Notes: generated from the sequence alone by a model not told the origin. 64,000 nt of DNA from Chloroflexota bacterium (GCA_028873975.1 JAPPMO010000101.1:62001-126000); one strand, 5' to 3'; numbered from the stretch's first letter, positions 25,674-35,140 are shown. Translations and numbers: made by a program.

Positions 25674-26870
25674 TCAAGATTTGGCGCCCTTGCCGCCCTT
25701 GATGCCGCGCTGGCTGGCGACTGACACCAGATTACTTTGATAGTCATATATGTTGCGGCGTTTTTCCGCGTGCGCTTCGCGCGCCAGCTCCACCAACCGC
25801 TGGACCAGTTGGCTGGGCGACAGCCCTTCTTCCCGCCAGAGATAAAGCGCGAGCGAGCCGGGCATGGTGTTTATTTCGTTGAGATAGATCTCGTCCTGCT
25901 CGGGTCTTACGAGAAAATCAATGCGCGCTATGCCGCGACCGTCGACAGCCTGGAAGGCGCGCAGGCTCAGTTGCTGCAAGCGTTTTGTCAGCACGTCGCT
26001 GACTGGGGCCGGGATAATCCTTTCGGCGCTCTTCATGCCTTCATCCCCGCGCAGATATTTGTCTTCATAAGACAGGAATTCGTCCCAAGAAAGAGGCTGT
26101 TCCAAGGCCGAAGCTTGAAATTCGCCGCCGAAGCCAATGACCGAACAATTGATCTCGATGCCGTCGACGATGGCCGGCTCAACTATAATGCGCCGGTCGA
26201 AATTGGCGGCGATGTCGATGCCAGCGCGCAGCAAGGGCAAGGAATCCGCTCGGCTGATTCCGATGCTGGATCCCAGGGTCGCCGGCTTGATGAAAAGAGG
26301 GAATGCCAGGCTTTGCTGGATCTCTTCAAGCACTTGATCGGGATGATTCAGCCAGCTTTCCCGAGAGAATACGAAGTCTTCGAGAACCGGGACATCAGCT
26401 TGGCGCAGCACCATCTTGGTCATAGCCTTGTCATTGGTGAGCGCCGAGCCTAGCGTCGCGTATCCGGCGTAAGGGATATCCGCCAGTTCGAACAAACCTT
26501 GGACGCTGCCGTCCTCGCCATGCGTGCCGTGCAATGCGGGAAAAGCGACATCAATGCGCTTGACTGCGCTCTTGCTGAATCGGCCTGCCAGGGGATTCAC
26601 GATGAGGCCATGGTGGCGCGCATCCGGCGACAGCAGACAGGATTTTACTCCTTCCAATTGCGGCAAGTCCTTGTTTTCGAAGCTGCTCAACTTCAGCAGC
26701 GGGTCGCCGGTGAACCAGGCGCCGTCGCGGGAGATGTAGACCGGGACAACCTCGTACAGCTCTTCGGGAAAAGCCCCCATTATCTGGTGTCCTGTTACGA
26801 TGGACACATCATGTTCGACGCTGCGGCCGCCAAAGATGACCGCCACGCATATTCGCCGGCGCTTGCTCAT
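25674..26870 (-). CDS. ddl: D-alanine--D-alanine ligase
   Basis: Makes the D-Ala-D-Ala dipeptide for peptidoglycan. The 398-residue ATP-grasp protein has FGGRSVEHDVSI, HGTHGEDGSVQGLFE, FIKPATLGSSIGIS, the omega-loop YEDKYLRG (Tyr/Lys typical of D-Ala ligases rather than VanA-type D-lactate ligases), and LNEINTMPGS. It sits downstream of murF, the enzyme that uses its product, with a MITE-like element between them. The tail SQRGIKGGKGAKS is an unusual basic extension. Confidence 0.93.
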   Translation of the reverse strand: MSKRRRICVAVIFGGRSVEHDVSIVTGHQIMGAFPEELYEVVPVYISRDGAWFTGDPLLKLSSFENKDLPQLEGVKSCLLSPDARHHGLIVNPLAGRFSKSAVKRIDVAFPALHGTHGEDGSVQGLFELADIPYAGYATLGSALTNDKAMTKMVLRQADVPVLEDFVFSRESWLNHPDQVLEEIQQSLAFPLFIKPATLGSSIGISRADSLPLLRAGIDIAANFDRRIIVEPAIVDGIEINCSVIGFGGEFQASALEQPLSWDEFLSYEDKYLRGDEGMKSAERIIPAPVSDVLTKRLQQLSLRAFQAVDGRGIARIDFLVRPEQDEIYLNEINTMPGSLALYLWREEGLSPSQLVQRLVELAREAHAEKRRNIYDYQSNLVSVASQRGIKGGKGAKS

Positions 26871-26953
26871 GACCCCTTCCCGGGTCCTTGCTGAATCCGT
26901 GCAGTACTATGCAGGTTATGGCCACTGATGTCAATAAGGTTTCATAGGGCTAC

Positions 26954-27238
26954 CAAGGCAATTGCATCAAAATGAGGTGACTGACATGGTACGAAATTGG
27001 ACTGATTTTAAACCACCGAGGGCGCCGAGGGTCGCGTAGACACTGACCGTCAACACCGAGAAAACAAAGAACACAGCTCATGTTCTGTTTCAGGCTTGCT
27101 TTTCAGCCGCAAATGATATTTCGCTGGCGACCTCGCCGAATTCAGGTGACGGAATCAGAGAGACAGCCGACAAATGACCCTAAACTCGGTGCTCTCGGTG
27201 TCCTCGATGGTGAAAAACTATTTGATGCGATTGCTCTG
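26954..27238 (+). mobile_element. MITE-like element, second complete copy
   Basis: About 285 bp, starting CAAGGCAATTGCATCAAA and ending TTTGATGCGATTGCTCTG, the diverged terminal repeats of the element at 23636. The interior has AACCACCGAGGGCGCCGAG on the left and CTCGGTGTCCTCGATGGTG facing it on the right. No clean target duplication remains. It occupies most of the 390-bp gap between the ddl start and the murF stop; nothing else was recognised there. Confidence 0.7.
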
Positions 27239-27260
27239 CTGTAGCGCCCAAGCGCCGCCC

Positions 27261-28910
27261 TTAATAGGTATCCGGCAAGTCATTCAGGAATAGCACGGTA
27301 TCGTTGGCCCGCAGGTGCTGCCGGTACCATGCCACCGATTCCGCCAAGGTTTCATACACTTGCACGCGCGCCATGTCATATCCCGCCGAGCGGATCCCTT
27401 CAAACACTGGCTTGGTCTGCTCTCTGCCAATAAGGATGATATCGGTCGCGTATTCGCAGGCAAGGACGCCTAGTTTTCGATTTTCTCGGTCCTGCAAATC
27501 GCCGAGTTCGATCATGCCCGGCGTGATCAGCAGCCTTTTGCCATCTTTGTGCATGCCCAGCACCTTTAAGGCGCTGACAACACCTTTTGGATTGGCGCTG
27601 TAGGCGTCATTGATGATGGTGATCCCGGAAGCAGTCCTTTGCCACTGTAGTCGACTCTCCGCGGGTTTGAGCGTGCCGATTCTCATGGCAATATCGCGCA
27701 AGGGCAGGCCTTCATGGAAGGCAACCGCGACGCAGAGCAGGAGATTTGTAACATTGTGTTCGCCAATGACGGACGTGCTTAACCGCGCTTGCTCGCCAGA
27801 CGCTACATTGGTGACCGTGAATCGGAGGCCCTGCAAACTTTCTTCAGTGTCAGTCGCGATCCAGGTCAGGTTTTCGCGACGCGCCTCGGCAAGGTTCAGC
27901 TCTCGGCTCACGGACAAGCGAGTCTTTGGATGCCCCTTGGCGATCATCTCGCGAATAAAGGCATTGTCCCAGTTGAAGATGCCGACGCCGTCTTCCTTGA
28001 GGTTTTTGATGATTTCGTATTTGGCGCGCATGACATTTTCCAGCGAGCCAAATCGCTCCAGGTGCTGCGGACCTACTTCTGTGACAATCGCAATGTCGGG
28101 TGGCGTCAATTGGCAGATGCGATCAATCTCGCCCGGTACATAGGCGCCCATTTCGCTGATGAAGTATTCGGTGCGATAATCGTCGACGAGATCACGATTG
28201 ATCGCCAGAGAGATCCCCATAAGCGTGTTGTAGCTCTTTGGCGTCGCATATGCCCGATATCGCAGACTAAGGATGTCGCGCAAGAAGTCCTTTGTCGTTG
28301 TCTTGCCGTAGCTGCCGGTGATGCCTATGATTTTAGGTTTGGTCGCGTTCAGCACCGAGCGTGCCCTCGACAGATAGCGCCGCCGCCGGTAGCTCTCGAA
28401 GGGCTGCAGAATCAGGTTGCCCAAGGTCAACCATATTGGCGCCAATAAGAAAAGGATAAACCCCGACGCAGCGATTGCCATCGACGAAATCCGGAGCGTC
28501 TCCAATTCTTCAAAAGCATTTACCGCCAGCACAGAGGATGCCCCTCCCGCGAGCGCAGCGGATATGGCAGCGGCGGCCAGCATACGCTTGACGCGCCCGG
28601 TGCGGACGAGTGGTCTCTTTATTTCCTGTTCTTGCTGGGGCGAGACAGCGACGAGAGCTGCGACAATCATGATCAGGAGCGGGAGCGCGCTGTTCGGCGC
28701 TTCGCCCAGGACGACAGCAATTGCCGCGCCGAGGAACCAGGCGCCCAGCGCGCGCTTGGGCAAGAGATGGCGCGGCGCGCGCCGAAGCCACAGGAAAAAG
28801 CGCCGGCTCATGTATTCTTCGATCTGGTAGAAACGCGCCAGTTGGTAGATGCGAAGCCAGGTTCCAACCAGCCAAACAGCCGCCAATGCTATTATTAAGA
28901 GACTTGGCAC
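27261..28910 (-). CDS. murF: UDP-MurNAc-tripeptide--D-Ala-D-Ala ligase with N-terminal membrane domain
   Basis: Adds D-Ala-D-Ala to the UDP-MurNAc peptide. Of 549 residues, the first ~170 hold about four hydrophobic helices separated by basic loops. From ~190 on it is a Mur ligase: GITGSYGKTTTK (196-207) ATP loop, EMGAYVPGEI, VGPQHLERFGS, and INDAYSANPKGV, the MurF variant of the NDAYNANP motif. The UDP-binding N-domain of E. coli MurF is replaced by the membrane segment, so the substrate might be lipid-linked or otherwise membrane-presented. ddl lies downstream. Confidence 0.88.
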   Translation of the reverse strand: MPSLLIIALAAVWLVGTWLRIYQLARFYQIEEYMSRRFFLWLRRAPRHLLPKRALGAWFLGAAIAVVLGEAPNSALPLLIMIVAALVAVSPQQEQEIKRPLVRTGRVKRMLAAAAISAALAGGASSVLAVNAFEELETLRISSMAIAASGFILFLLAPIWLTLGNLILQPFESYRRRRYLSRARSVLNATKPKIIGITGSYGKTTTKDFLRDILSLRYRAYATPKSYNTLMGISLAINRDLVDDYRTEYFISEMGAYVPGEIDRICQLTPPDIAIVTEVGPQHLERFGSLENVMRAKYEIIKNLKEDGVGIFNWDNAFIREMIAKGHPKTRLSVSRELNLAEARRENLTWIATDTEESLQGLRFTVTNVASGEQARLSTSVIGEHNVTNLLLCVAVAFHEGLPLRDIAMRIGTLKPAESRLQWQRTASGITIINDAYSANPKGVVSALKVLGMHKDGKRLLITPGMIELGDLQDRENRKLGVLACEYATDIILIGREQTKPVFEGIRSAGYDMARVQVYETLAESVAWYRQHLRANDTVLFLNDLPDTY

Positions 28911-29003
28911 TGTTGAATCCTCATTTGGCGCGCAGACACTCTAAAATCATTACCCGCTTAGTAAAACGGTCGGCAAAATGGCTGCTAGGCGCTAACGCTT
29001 GAT

Positions 29004-29789
29004 CTAGGTTTCGTCATTTGAATAGAGCGCGTTCATGATTGCCGCGGTCTTGCGCGCATAGTCAAGATATGCGTAGTGGCCCGCGCCTTCATGCACGATC
29101 AGGGCAGCGTCGGGAATGGCTTTTTCCAGTTTCTCGCCCATCCATAGAGGCGTTTCCGTATCCGCATCACCCCATATCAATACTGTTGGGACCTGCACTC
29201 TGGTTGCGTTGGGCAGCAAGTCTTGCCTGACTACATTGACCAGGGTTGCCCGCATGACCTCTGATGCGGCTTGAAAGTCGGGAGAACCGTAGCGCTTATT
29301 GTAGCGCTGGCGAAGGTCCTGGGCGATGGCGGGGGCGCCGAGACGGTTCAAGCCCTTGCGGAGAGACTGGTACAGCCGCAGGCGCAATTGACTGGACAAG
29401 GGTTGCCTCGCTTTGATGCCGGCGCTGTTTGACAAGACCATGCTCTTGAGGCGGTCACTGTGCTCTGAGCCAAGAATCAAGCCAATGCGTCCGCCCAGCG
29501 AATGACCGAAGTAGTGAACTTGCTCGAGGCGGTGTAAATCCAGATAGGCGACGCAGAAAGCCGCGTAGTCGAAGATCGTATAAGGGGCGGTCGGTTCGGC
29601 GCTGCCGCCGAAACCGGGCAAATCCAACATATAGAGGCGATAATCAAAGCCTTCAAGGTTTTGCGCCAAGGGCTGCAGCAACTCGAGATTCGCGCCCCAG
29701 CCATGAATCATCAACACCGGGGCGCCCTTGCCGACGACGCGTTCGCGGATCTCCTGACCATTGACGACTATGCGCCGGGTATTGTCCAA
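29004..29789 (-). CDS. alpha/beta hydrolase
   Basis: A 261-residue alpha/beta-hydrolase-fold protein. LMIHGWGAN is the oxyanion-hole region, GHSLGG the nucleophile elbow with S97, IWGDADTETP carries the acid and EGAGHYAYLDY the catalytic His. Family range includes esterases, haloalkane dehalogenases and C-C hydrolases; no substrate can be named. It lies between the radical SAM gene (6 bp upstream) and murF on the same strand, so it is probably part of the radical SAM transcript. Confidence 0.85.
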   Translation of the reverse strand: MDNTRRIVVNGQEIRERVVGKGAPVLMIHGWGANLELLQPLAQNLEGFDYRLYMLDLPGFGGSAEPTAPYTIFDYAAFCVAYLDLHRLEQVHYFGHSLGGRIGLILGSEHSDRLKSMVLSNSAGIKARQPLSSQLRLRLYQSLRKGLNRLGAPAIAQDLRQRYNKRYGSPDFQAASEVMRATLVNVVRQDLLPNATRVQVPTVLIWGDADTETPLWMGEKLEKAIPDAALIVHEGAGHYAYLDYARKTAAIMNALYSNDET

Positions 29790-29795
29790 GGCGGG

Positions 29796-31739
29796 TCAAC
29801 CGATGGCGCTAAGCGGGATTGAGATTTTCCGCGCGGCGCGGCGCTCGCTGATGGGCGTGACCGGCGGGCATTCCCAAGCCTGTTCTTCTGTGCTTGAACG
29901 TTCCTTGGCGAATTTCGGCAAGATGCCGCAGGCGAAGCATTGGTCGCGGCAATCGACGCGCGTCTCGCGCCGGATGCTCATGAGGTAATCTTCTTTGAGG
30001 AACTTCTTGTGTATGCCGACGTCGATATGATCCCAAGGAAAGACCTCGTCCAGGTCGCGCTCGCGGTAATTGTAAAAGTCAGGATCAAGGCCGCAATCTT
30101 CAAAGGCTTGCAACCATTTGTGATGCCGGTGCTGATCTTGCCAGGCGTCAAATTTGCAACCCAGTTCCCAAGCGCGGCGAATCACCCTGGCCACTCGGCG
30201 ATCGCCACGGCTTAGCCAGCCTTCGAACTCGCTGCCGTCGTAGTCATTCCAGCGCAGGTGCATGCCGCCCCGGCGCATCCCCCGCTTCAAAAGCGACTGC
30301 TTCTGTTCAATCTGCTCGCGCCTGTCTTGGGGAACCCACTGGAAGGGCGTATGCGGTTTGGGAATAAAGGTGCTGACGCCGACATTCAAGGTTGCTTTCT
30401 TGCCAAGAATCTTGGCGCCTTCGTTGAGCGTTCGCAGGCAGAGATCAACAATTGCCTGAACGTCTTCCAGGGACTCGTCCGGATGCCCGATCATGAAATA
30501 GAATTTGATTGTGCGCCATCCGCGCGAATAGACGTCTTTGGCGGTTTGAATCACCCGGTCGTCGGGCACGTATTTGTTGATCAGATCGCGCATTTTCTCG
30601 GTAGCAGCCTCCGGCGCGAAGGTGAAGCCGCTGCGGCGCGTATCGCCGAGCTTTTCCAGAAGATCGGCGCTGGCGCTCTCGATGCGCAAGCTGGGCAAGC
30701 TCAAGCTCAAGCCCGCGTCCTTATAGACGCGGTTGACTTCTTCCGCAAGTTCTTCAACCCAAATGTAGTCCGAAGAGGACAAGCTCAATAAGCTGATCTC
30801 CTCGAAACCGGTATTTTGCACGATCTCTTCGATTGCCGACATGATCTCGTCAACCGGGCGCTCCCGTACCGGGCGCGTCACCATGCCGGCATGGCAGAAA
30901 CGACAGCCTCGCGTACAGCCGCGCATAATCTCGATCGGGGCTCGGTTATGCACGGTGTCGATGTTGGGAACGATGAACTTGGTAAAGGGCTTGGGCAATG
31001 TTATCAGGATCCGTTTGAGCACGCGCTCCGGAATGCCCGGCTGATTGGGGGCAACGGAATGCACGGCGCCATCTCGATGATATTCAACGTCGTAAAACCT
31101 CGGCACGTACATGCCCTGGACCTTGGCAAGTTCCTTGAGTTGCTCGTTTCGGGTTCTGTTCTTCAGTCGAGCCATCAAGGACGCGATCTCAACAATGATC
31201 TCTTCGCCTTCGCCAATAACAAAGGCGTCAATGAAGTCGGCCATTGGTTCCGGATTGAAACAAGCATGGCCGCCCGCGATCACCAAGGGATGCCGCTCAT
31301 CGCGCTCTCGGCTCAAAACAGGCATGCCAGCCAGATCAATCAGATTTAAGGCGTTGGTATAGAGTTGCTCGTAGGGCAAGCTAATGCCGAGGACATCAAA
31401 TTCGCTAACCGGATGTTTGCTTTCAAGCGAATAGAGCGGGATCTCGCGCTCGCGCATGATCGCTTCCATGTCCAGCCAGGGCGAGAAGACCCGCTCGGCC
31501 AGCATGTTTTCCTGCAAATTCACTTGGTGGTAGAGGTTCATAATGCCCAGGTTGGACATGCCCAAATCATAAATGTCCGGGAATGCCAGGGCGACCTTGA
31601 TTTCTATGGCGTCCCAATCCTTGACGACGCTGTTATACTCCCCGCCGACGTAGCGCCCCGGTTTTTCCACTTGCAACAGGAAGCGATCCAATTTAGGCTC
31701 GATCAAAGCGGAAAGCGTCATCAGAATGCCGAACCCCAC
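29796..31739 (-). CDS. B12-binding-domain radical SAM protein (TIGR03960-like)
   Basis: A 647-residue radical SAM enzyme. The N-terminal ~190 residues form a cobalamin-binding-like domain, and RGCTRGCRFCHAG holds the cluster cysteines (C275, C279, C282). FTFAPEAATEKMRDLINK and the C-terminal FEDCGLDPDFYNYRERDLDEVFPWDHID match the TIGR03960 family, whose substrate is unknown to me. Its usual partner, a DUF2344 protein, is encoded at 34462-35124 but three genes intervene. MTLSAL at residue 7 (start 31721) is an alternative start. Confidence 0.88.
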   Translation of the reverse strand: MGFGILMTLSALIEPKLDRFLLQVEKPGRYVGGEYNSVVKDWDAIEIKVALAFPDIYDLGMSNLGIMNLYHQVNLQENMLAERVFSPWLDMEAIMREREIPLYSLESKHPVSEFDVLGISLPYEQLYTNALNLIDLAGMPVLSRERDERHPLVIAGGHACFNPEPMADFIDAFVIGEGEEIIVEIASLMARLKNRTRNEQLKELAKVQGMYVPRFYDVEYHRDGAVHSVAPNQPGIPERVLKRILITLPKPFTKFIVPNIDTVHNRAPIEIMRGCTRGCRFCHAGMVTRPVRERPVDEIMSAIEEIVQNTGFEEISLLSLSSSDYIWVEELAEEVNRVYKDAGLSLSLPSLRIESASADLLEKLGDTRRSGFTFAPEAATEKMRDLINKYVPDDRVIQTAKDVYSRGWRTIKFYFMIGHPDESLEDVQAIVDLCLRTLNEGAKILGKKATLNVGVSTFIPKPHTPFQWVPQDRREQIEQKQSLLKRGMRRGGMHLRWNDYDGSEFEGWLSRGDRRVARVIRRAWELGCKFDAWQDQHRHHKWLQAFEDCGLDPDFYNYRERDLDEVFPWDHIDVGIHKKFLKEDYLMSIRRETRVDCRDQCFACGILPKFAKERSSTEEQAWECPPVTPISERRAARKISIPLSAIG

Positions 31740-31797
31740 CTATGTTTTGGAACCACGATATTGAGATTATATCCTATGACAGCGGGCTTGTGTAGCG

Positions 31798-32850
31798 ATG
31801 AGACATCTAGGCGCGGTTGCCTGCCTGCTGGTTTCGCTGTTGCTGACGACGGCGGCGAGCAGCACGCAAGAATACGGCGCTGCGATTTCGGCAGAAAACT
31901 TGCCGCGACTGCGTCCCTACGATCGAATTGACTTCGGGGCTTTTGAGGCCAAACTTGAGATCGGCTGGTTCGCAGCCAATGACGACGCGACCGAGTTGCT
32001 ATTATTTGGCCAATCAGGCGAGATTTACAGCATTTCGCTTTTGGATGATGCGCGGCGAGGGCTCAGCCGACAGGAGCGGGGCGCTCGACCATTCGCTCTA
32101 ATAGATGGCGTACTGGTACAGGGAGAGCCTATAATCCTGCATCAATTGGATGGCCAGTACCTTATCAATGAAAAGAAACTGAGGAGCGGCCATGTCCCGG
32201 TCGCGCTTTTTCACGGCCTTTCAGAAGACGATCTGTTTGTCGAGGCGACTGATGATGACGGGCGGACGCAATTCCTGCACTACCGGCTGGATCATGAAAC
32301 CGGTGATCTTAGCTTGCTGGATCTGTCCCCTTTTCCGGATAGGGTAGACGATGCGCCTGCGATGCGCTTAGGCAGAATAAGCTTCCCGGTGGTGATCGTG
32401 TCGGCATTGGCGGATAGCAGGTTGTATTTCGACATTTATCCCGATTCCTTTGGCGAATTCGCAGCCAAGGAATTCCAACTCGCCAACGGTCCTGCCGTTT
32501 TCGGCGCGGTGAACATCCCGGCAGCCAGCCACCTCGCTTGGATGAACCCGTTAAGAGAGCAACTCAACCTCTTGGATCTGGGGACAGGTGAAAACCGGAT
32601 TGTGGCGGCGCTTGACGGGGCATATCCACAATATCTTTTGCTATCCAAGGATGCGAGCGCGATTCTGGGGGTGAATCTGGATTTCCAACCCGCGGTAGTC
32701 GCCTGGGACGCCAAAAGCGGCGAGCGCTACGACCTTGGACCCTATCGAGAATGCGGCAGGATTCCGGATAAGGTTGAGCTCAGCCGGGACGGAAGGGCGC
32801 TGATTATTGGCTGCGATACGGGCCTGGAGATTTGGCGAGTATTTGAATAA
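31798..32850 (+). CDS. putative secreted protein with repeat-propeller character
   Basis: A 350-residue protein of no recognised family. The first ~22 residues (MRHLGAVACLLVSLLLTTAAS) look like a secretion signal. The rest alternates short beta-strand patterns ending in phrases such as GLEIWRVF, DAKSGERYDLG and LDLGTGENRIV, reminiscent of WD40/TolB-type blades, so a small beta-propeller outside the membrane is plausible. It is divergently transcribed from the radical SAM gene across a 58-bp gap. No enzymatic motif is seen. Confidence 0.65.
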   Translation: MRHLGAVACLLVSLLLTTAASSTQEYGAAISAENLPRLRPYDRIDFGAFEAKLEIGWFAANDDATELLLFGQSGEIYSISLLDDARRGLSRQERGARPFALIDGVLVQGEPIILHQLDGQYLINEKKLRSGHVPVALFHGLSEDDLFVEATDDDGRTQFLHYRLDHETGDLSLLDLSPFPDRVDDAPAMRLGRISFPVVIVSALADSRLYFDIYPDSFGEFAAKEFQLANGPAVFGAVNIPAASHLAWMNPLREQLNLLDLGTGENRIVAALDGAYPQYLLLSKDASAILGVNLDFQPAVVAWDAKSGERYDLGPYRECGRIPDKVELSRDGRALIIGCDTGLEIWRVFE

Positions 32851-32924
32851 CAGCCGCTCGGTGGCAGCGAAAGGGCTGCCATGCTCACACATAATAACAA
32901 GCCTTCTCCTTGCGCGAGCAAGGG
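32851..32924 (+). repeat. REP-like stop-codon-linked repeat, copy 1
   Basis: Begins CAGCCGCTCGGTGGC directly after the preceding TAA, contains ATGCTCACACATAATAACAAG and ends with the hairpin CCTTGC-GCGA-GCAAGG. Same family as the copies at 39437, 49420 and 57680. Confidence 0.75.
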
Positions 32925-32951
32925 ATGGTTGTCAAAAAAGGGGAGGCACTC

Positions 32952-33455
32952 ATGATGTTGACAGCGGTTCGCGCATTGTTCGATTACCACTACAGCGCCT
33001 ACGACCAGGTTTGGCGCTCTGTGATGGAATTGAGCCGGGAACAATTCGTACAAGAGCGCGATTACTCTTTGGGCTCAGTTCGCAATCAACTGGTGCATGT
33101 GATGAATGTAGACGACCGCTGGCTGTCTCGTCTTCAGAATCAGCAACCTACGGAGAATCTCGTGTTCGGGGATTTCCCGGACCAGCAATCGCTGTGGCAG
33201 AAGTGGGCATTGATTCGCGGGAGCGTCCAGGATTATGTGCTGGGACTGAGCCGCGAACAGTTGGAAGAGACTGTGGAACTTCATTTTCCCGGACGGGGAG
33301 GCAGCCACCGCAACACACGATGGCAGATATTGCTGCATGTCGTCAATCACGGGACTGACCATCGCGCCCAGATTCTGACTCTGCTGCACGACTTGGGCGG
33401 CGAAACCTTTGAGCAAGATCTCATTCTGCATTTGTGGTCCCAAGAGGAGCGTTGA
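32952..33455 (+). CDS. DinB-family protein
   Basis: A 167-residue four-helix-bundle protein of the DinB/YfiT group, which often bind a divalent metal with three His and act as thiol- or other transferases. NQLVHVMNVDDRW and LHVVNHGTDHRAQI provide the metal-ligand histidines in the expected places. The start at 32952 is set by GGGGAGG 5 nt upstream; an ATG at 32955 follows. Function in this organism is unknown. It lies just downstream of a REP-like repeat and converges on psuG. Confidence 0.82.
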   Translation: MMLTAVRALFDYHYSAYDQVWRSVMELSREQFVQERDYSLGSVRNQLVHVMNVDDRWLSRLQNQQPTENLVFGDFPDQQSLWQKWALIRGSVQDYVLGLSREQLEETVELHFPGRGGSHRNTRWQILLHVVNHGTDHRAQILTLLHDLGGETFEQDLILHLWSQEER

Positions 33456-33456
33456 G

Positions 33457-34368
33457 CTACAAGCGACTCAATTCCCGCGCGATCTGTCCAGCGACTCTGG
33501 CATTATTGACGAGCAAGGCGATATTCGCATCCAGGGAACGTCCGTCTGTCAGCTGGCTGACACGATTCAGGACGAAGGGCGTAATGGCATTGCCGGTGAT
33601 TCCCCCATTTTCCGCCTCGCGGGTTGCCTGCTCAATGGCTTTCTCGGCAGTGGCGGCCTCCAGCGCTTTGTCCGCCGGGACCGGCACGGTCACGAGTATG
33701 CCGTGCCGGGCTCCCAGTTCCTGAGCCGCCCCGATAATATGCGCCGCTTGAAGCGGGGAATCCACACGCTGGTCAATTGGCAATCCGCTGCTTAGCGCGT
33801 AAAAGGCCGGCAAGCTGTCGGTCTGAAAGCCGAGAATCGGTACGCCTTGCGTCTCCAAAACCTCGAGCGTGAGCGGCAGATCGAGGATGGACTTCGCGCC
33901 GGATGACACGACCGCTACATGCGTGCGCCCAAATTCGATCAAATCGGCCGAGACATCTTGGGGCTGTCCGCGATGCACGCCACCGATGCCGCCGGTTGCG
34001 AAGACCTTAATGCCGACCATGTCCGCGACGATCATTGTTCCCGCTACGGTGGTGGCGCCGGTTTGACGCAGCGCGAGCGCGATCGGCAAATCGCGCCGGC
34101 TGCATTTGCGGACGGCGCTTTCAGGCAGGTTCGCCAGGTGATTAATCTGCTCCGCGGAGATGCCTACGACGATGGCGCCGTCCAGGACAGCGATCGTGGC
34201 GGGCATTGAGCCACCCTCACGAACGGCCGCTTCCATGGCCAAGGCAGTTTCCACGTTGAGCGGAAAGGGCAGTCCATGCGTGATTAAGGTTGACTCCAAG
34301 GCGACGACCGGCTGGCTATTGCCAAGCGCCGCTTTTACATCTGGACTGACTTGTAAAGAATCGGACAT
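33457..34368 (-). CDS. psuG: pseudouridine-5'-phosphate glycosidase
   Basis: Splits pseudouridine 5'-phosphate reversibly into uracil and ribose 5-phosphate. The 303-residue protein carries the PsuG words VALESTLITHGLPFP, ATIAVLDGAIVVGI, TTVAGTMIVADMVGIKVFATGGIGGVHRG, DISADL-like DVSADLIEFGRT, VVSSGAKSILDLP and the C-terminal NGGITGNAITPFVLNRV. No psuK kinase is adjacent. It probably salvages pseudouridine released by RNA turnover. Confidence 0.95.
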   Translation of the reverse strand: MSDSLQVSPDVKAALGNSQPVVALESTLITHGLPFPLNVETALAMEAAVREGGSMPATIAVLDGAIVVGISAEQINHLANLPESAVRKCSRRDLPIALALRQTGATTVAGTMIVADMVGIKVFATGGIGGVHRGQPQDVSADLIEFGRTHVAVVSSGAKSILDLPLTLEVLETQGVPILGFQTDSLPAFYALSSGLPIDQRVDSPLQAAHIIGAAQELGARHGILVTVPVPADKALEAATAEKAIEQATREAENGGITGNAITPFVLNRVSQLTDGRSLDANIALLVNNARVAGQIARELSRL

Positions 34369-34461
34369 TACTCTCGCTTTCTTTGATTGGTAATCAGACG
34401 CGATTTCAGCGCGTTGTCATGCCGACTAATTTATCGAGCCGGGCAGCTTCAAGCGGGACCA

Positions 34462-35124
34462 TCAATCAGGCAGCATGTGCAGTTTATAGCGATGCACAGT
34501 ATGGTGATAGTCCGCTAAGCCCATTTGCTCGATAAGTTGATCGGGCCGCAAATTGCCGCGGTCGCCGACCGAAAGATGCGCGATCAGGTCGCCGTCGCGG
34601 TCCAGATGCAAATCGATGATTAAGGGGCGAAGATCCATCACACTGCGGCGTCGTTTTCTGATTCGTTCGACTACGATGCTCTCTCGTTCAAGAATGTCGT
34701 CAATCTTTTGATCGAGAAAGGCGGGCTCCAGGGCATCAAGAAAACTGACGCGATATTCAGCGCTTGTGATCCGAGATTGCATTGTCGATTCACGCAAATC
34801 GACATCCTGGATGCGGTGGATGGACAATCCAGCGGGCGCCACCTGCAAAAGGCATTGAGCCAATTCTTCCGTTTGCAGGTCAATCGTCTCGCGCAGGGCG
34901 ATATCGAGAATTTCGCATTCGCTTGTGATGCCAAGGGGCAGGGGCATCGCCAACTGGAGGCGGGGCCTGGTATTGAATCCTTGCGTATACAGGATTGGCA
35001 GCCCGGCGCGACGCAGCACGCGTTCCCAGATTTTGGCGACATCGAGACTGCTGGTGTATTTGAGCGGACCTGATTTGCCAAAGGTGATGCGAAGTCTTTG
35101 CGCAACCGGCGAAATATGTGTCAT
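34462..35124 (-). CDS. DUF2344 (TIGR03936-like) radical-SAM-associated protein
   Basis: A 220-residue protein beginning with AQRLRITFGKSGPLKYTSSLDVAKIWERVLRRAGLPI, the hallmark of the DUF2344 family that is normally encoded next to, or fused with, TIGR03960-type radical SAM proteins. TQGFNTRPRLQLAMPLPLGITSECEI is the second conserved block. Here the partner is 2.7 kb away on the same strand with three genes between. Function unknown; probably a substrate-binding or RNA-binding partner. Confidence 0.85.
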   Translation of the reverse strand: MTHISPVAQRLRITFGKSGPLKYTSSLDVAKIWERVLRRAGLPILYTQGFNTRPRLQLAMPLPLGITSECEILDIALRETIDLQTEELAQCLLQVAPAGLSIHRIQDVDLRESTMQSRITSAEYRVSFLDALEPAFLDQKIDDILERESIVVERIRKRRRSVMDLRPLIIDLHLDRDGDLIAHLSVGDRGNLRPDQLIEQMGLADYHHTVHRYKLHMLPD

Positions 35125-35140
35125 GGTCGTCTAAGCTTGA

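Noticed and set aside
26954..27238. CRISPR-like or tandem-repeat array from the repeated ACCGAG/CACAGAG words
   Set aside because: The words are short internal repeats of a MITE-like element; there are no equal spacers and no cas genes.
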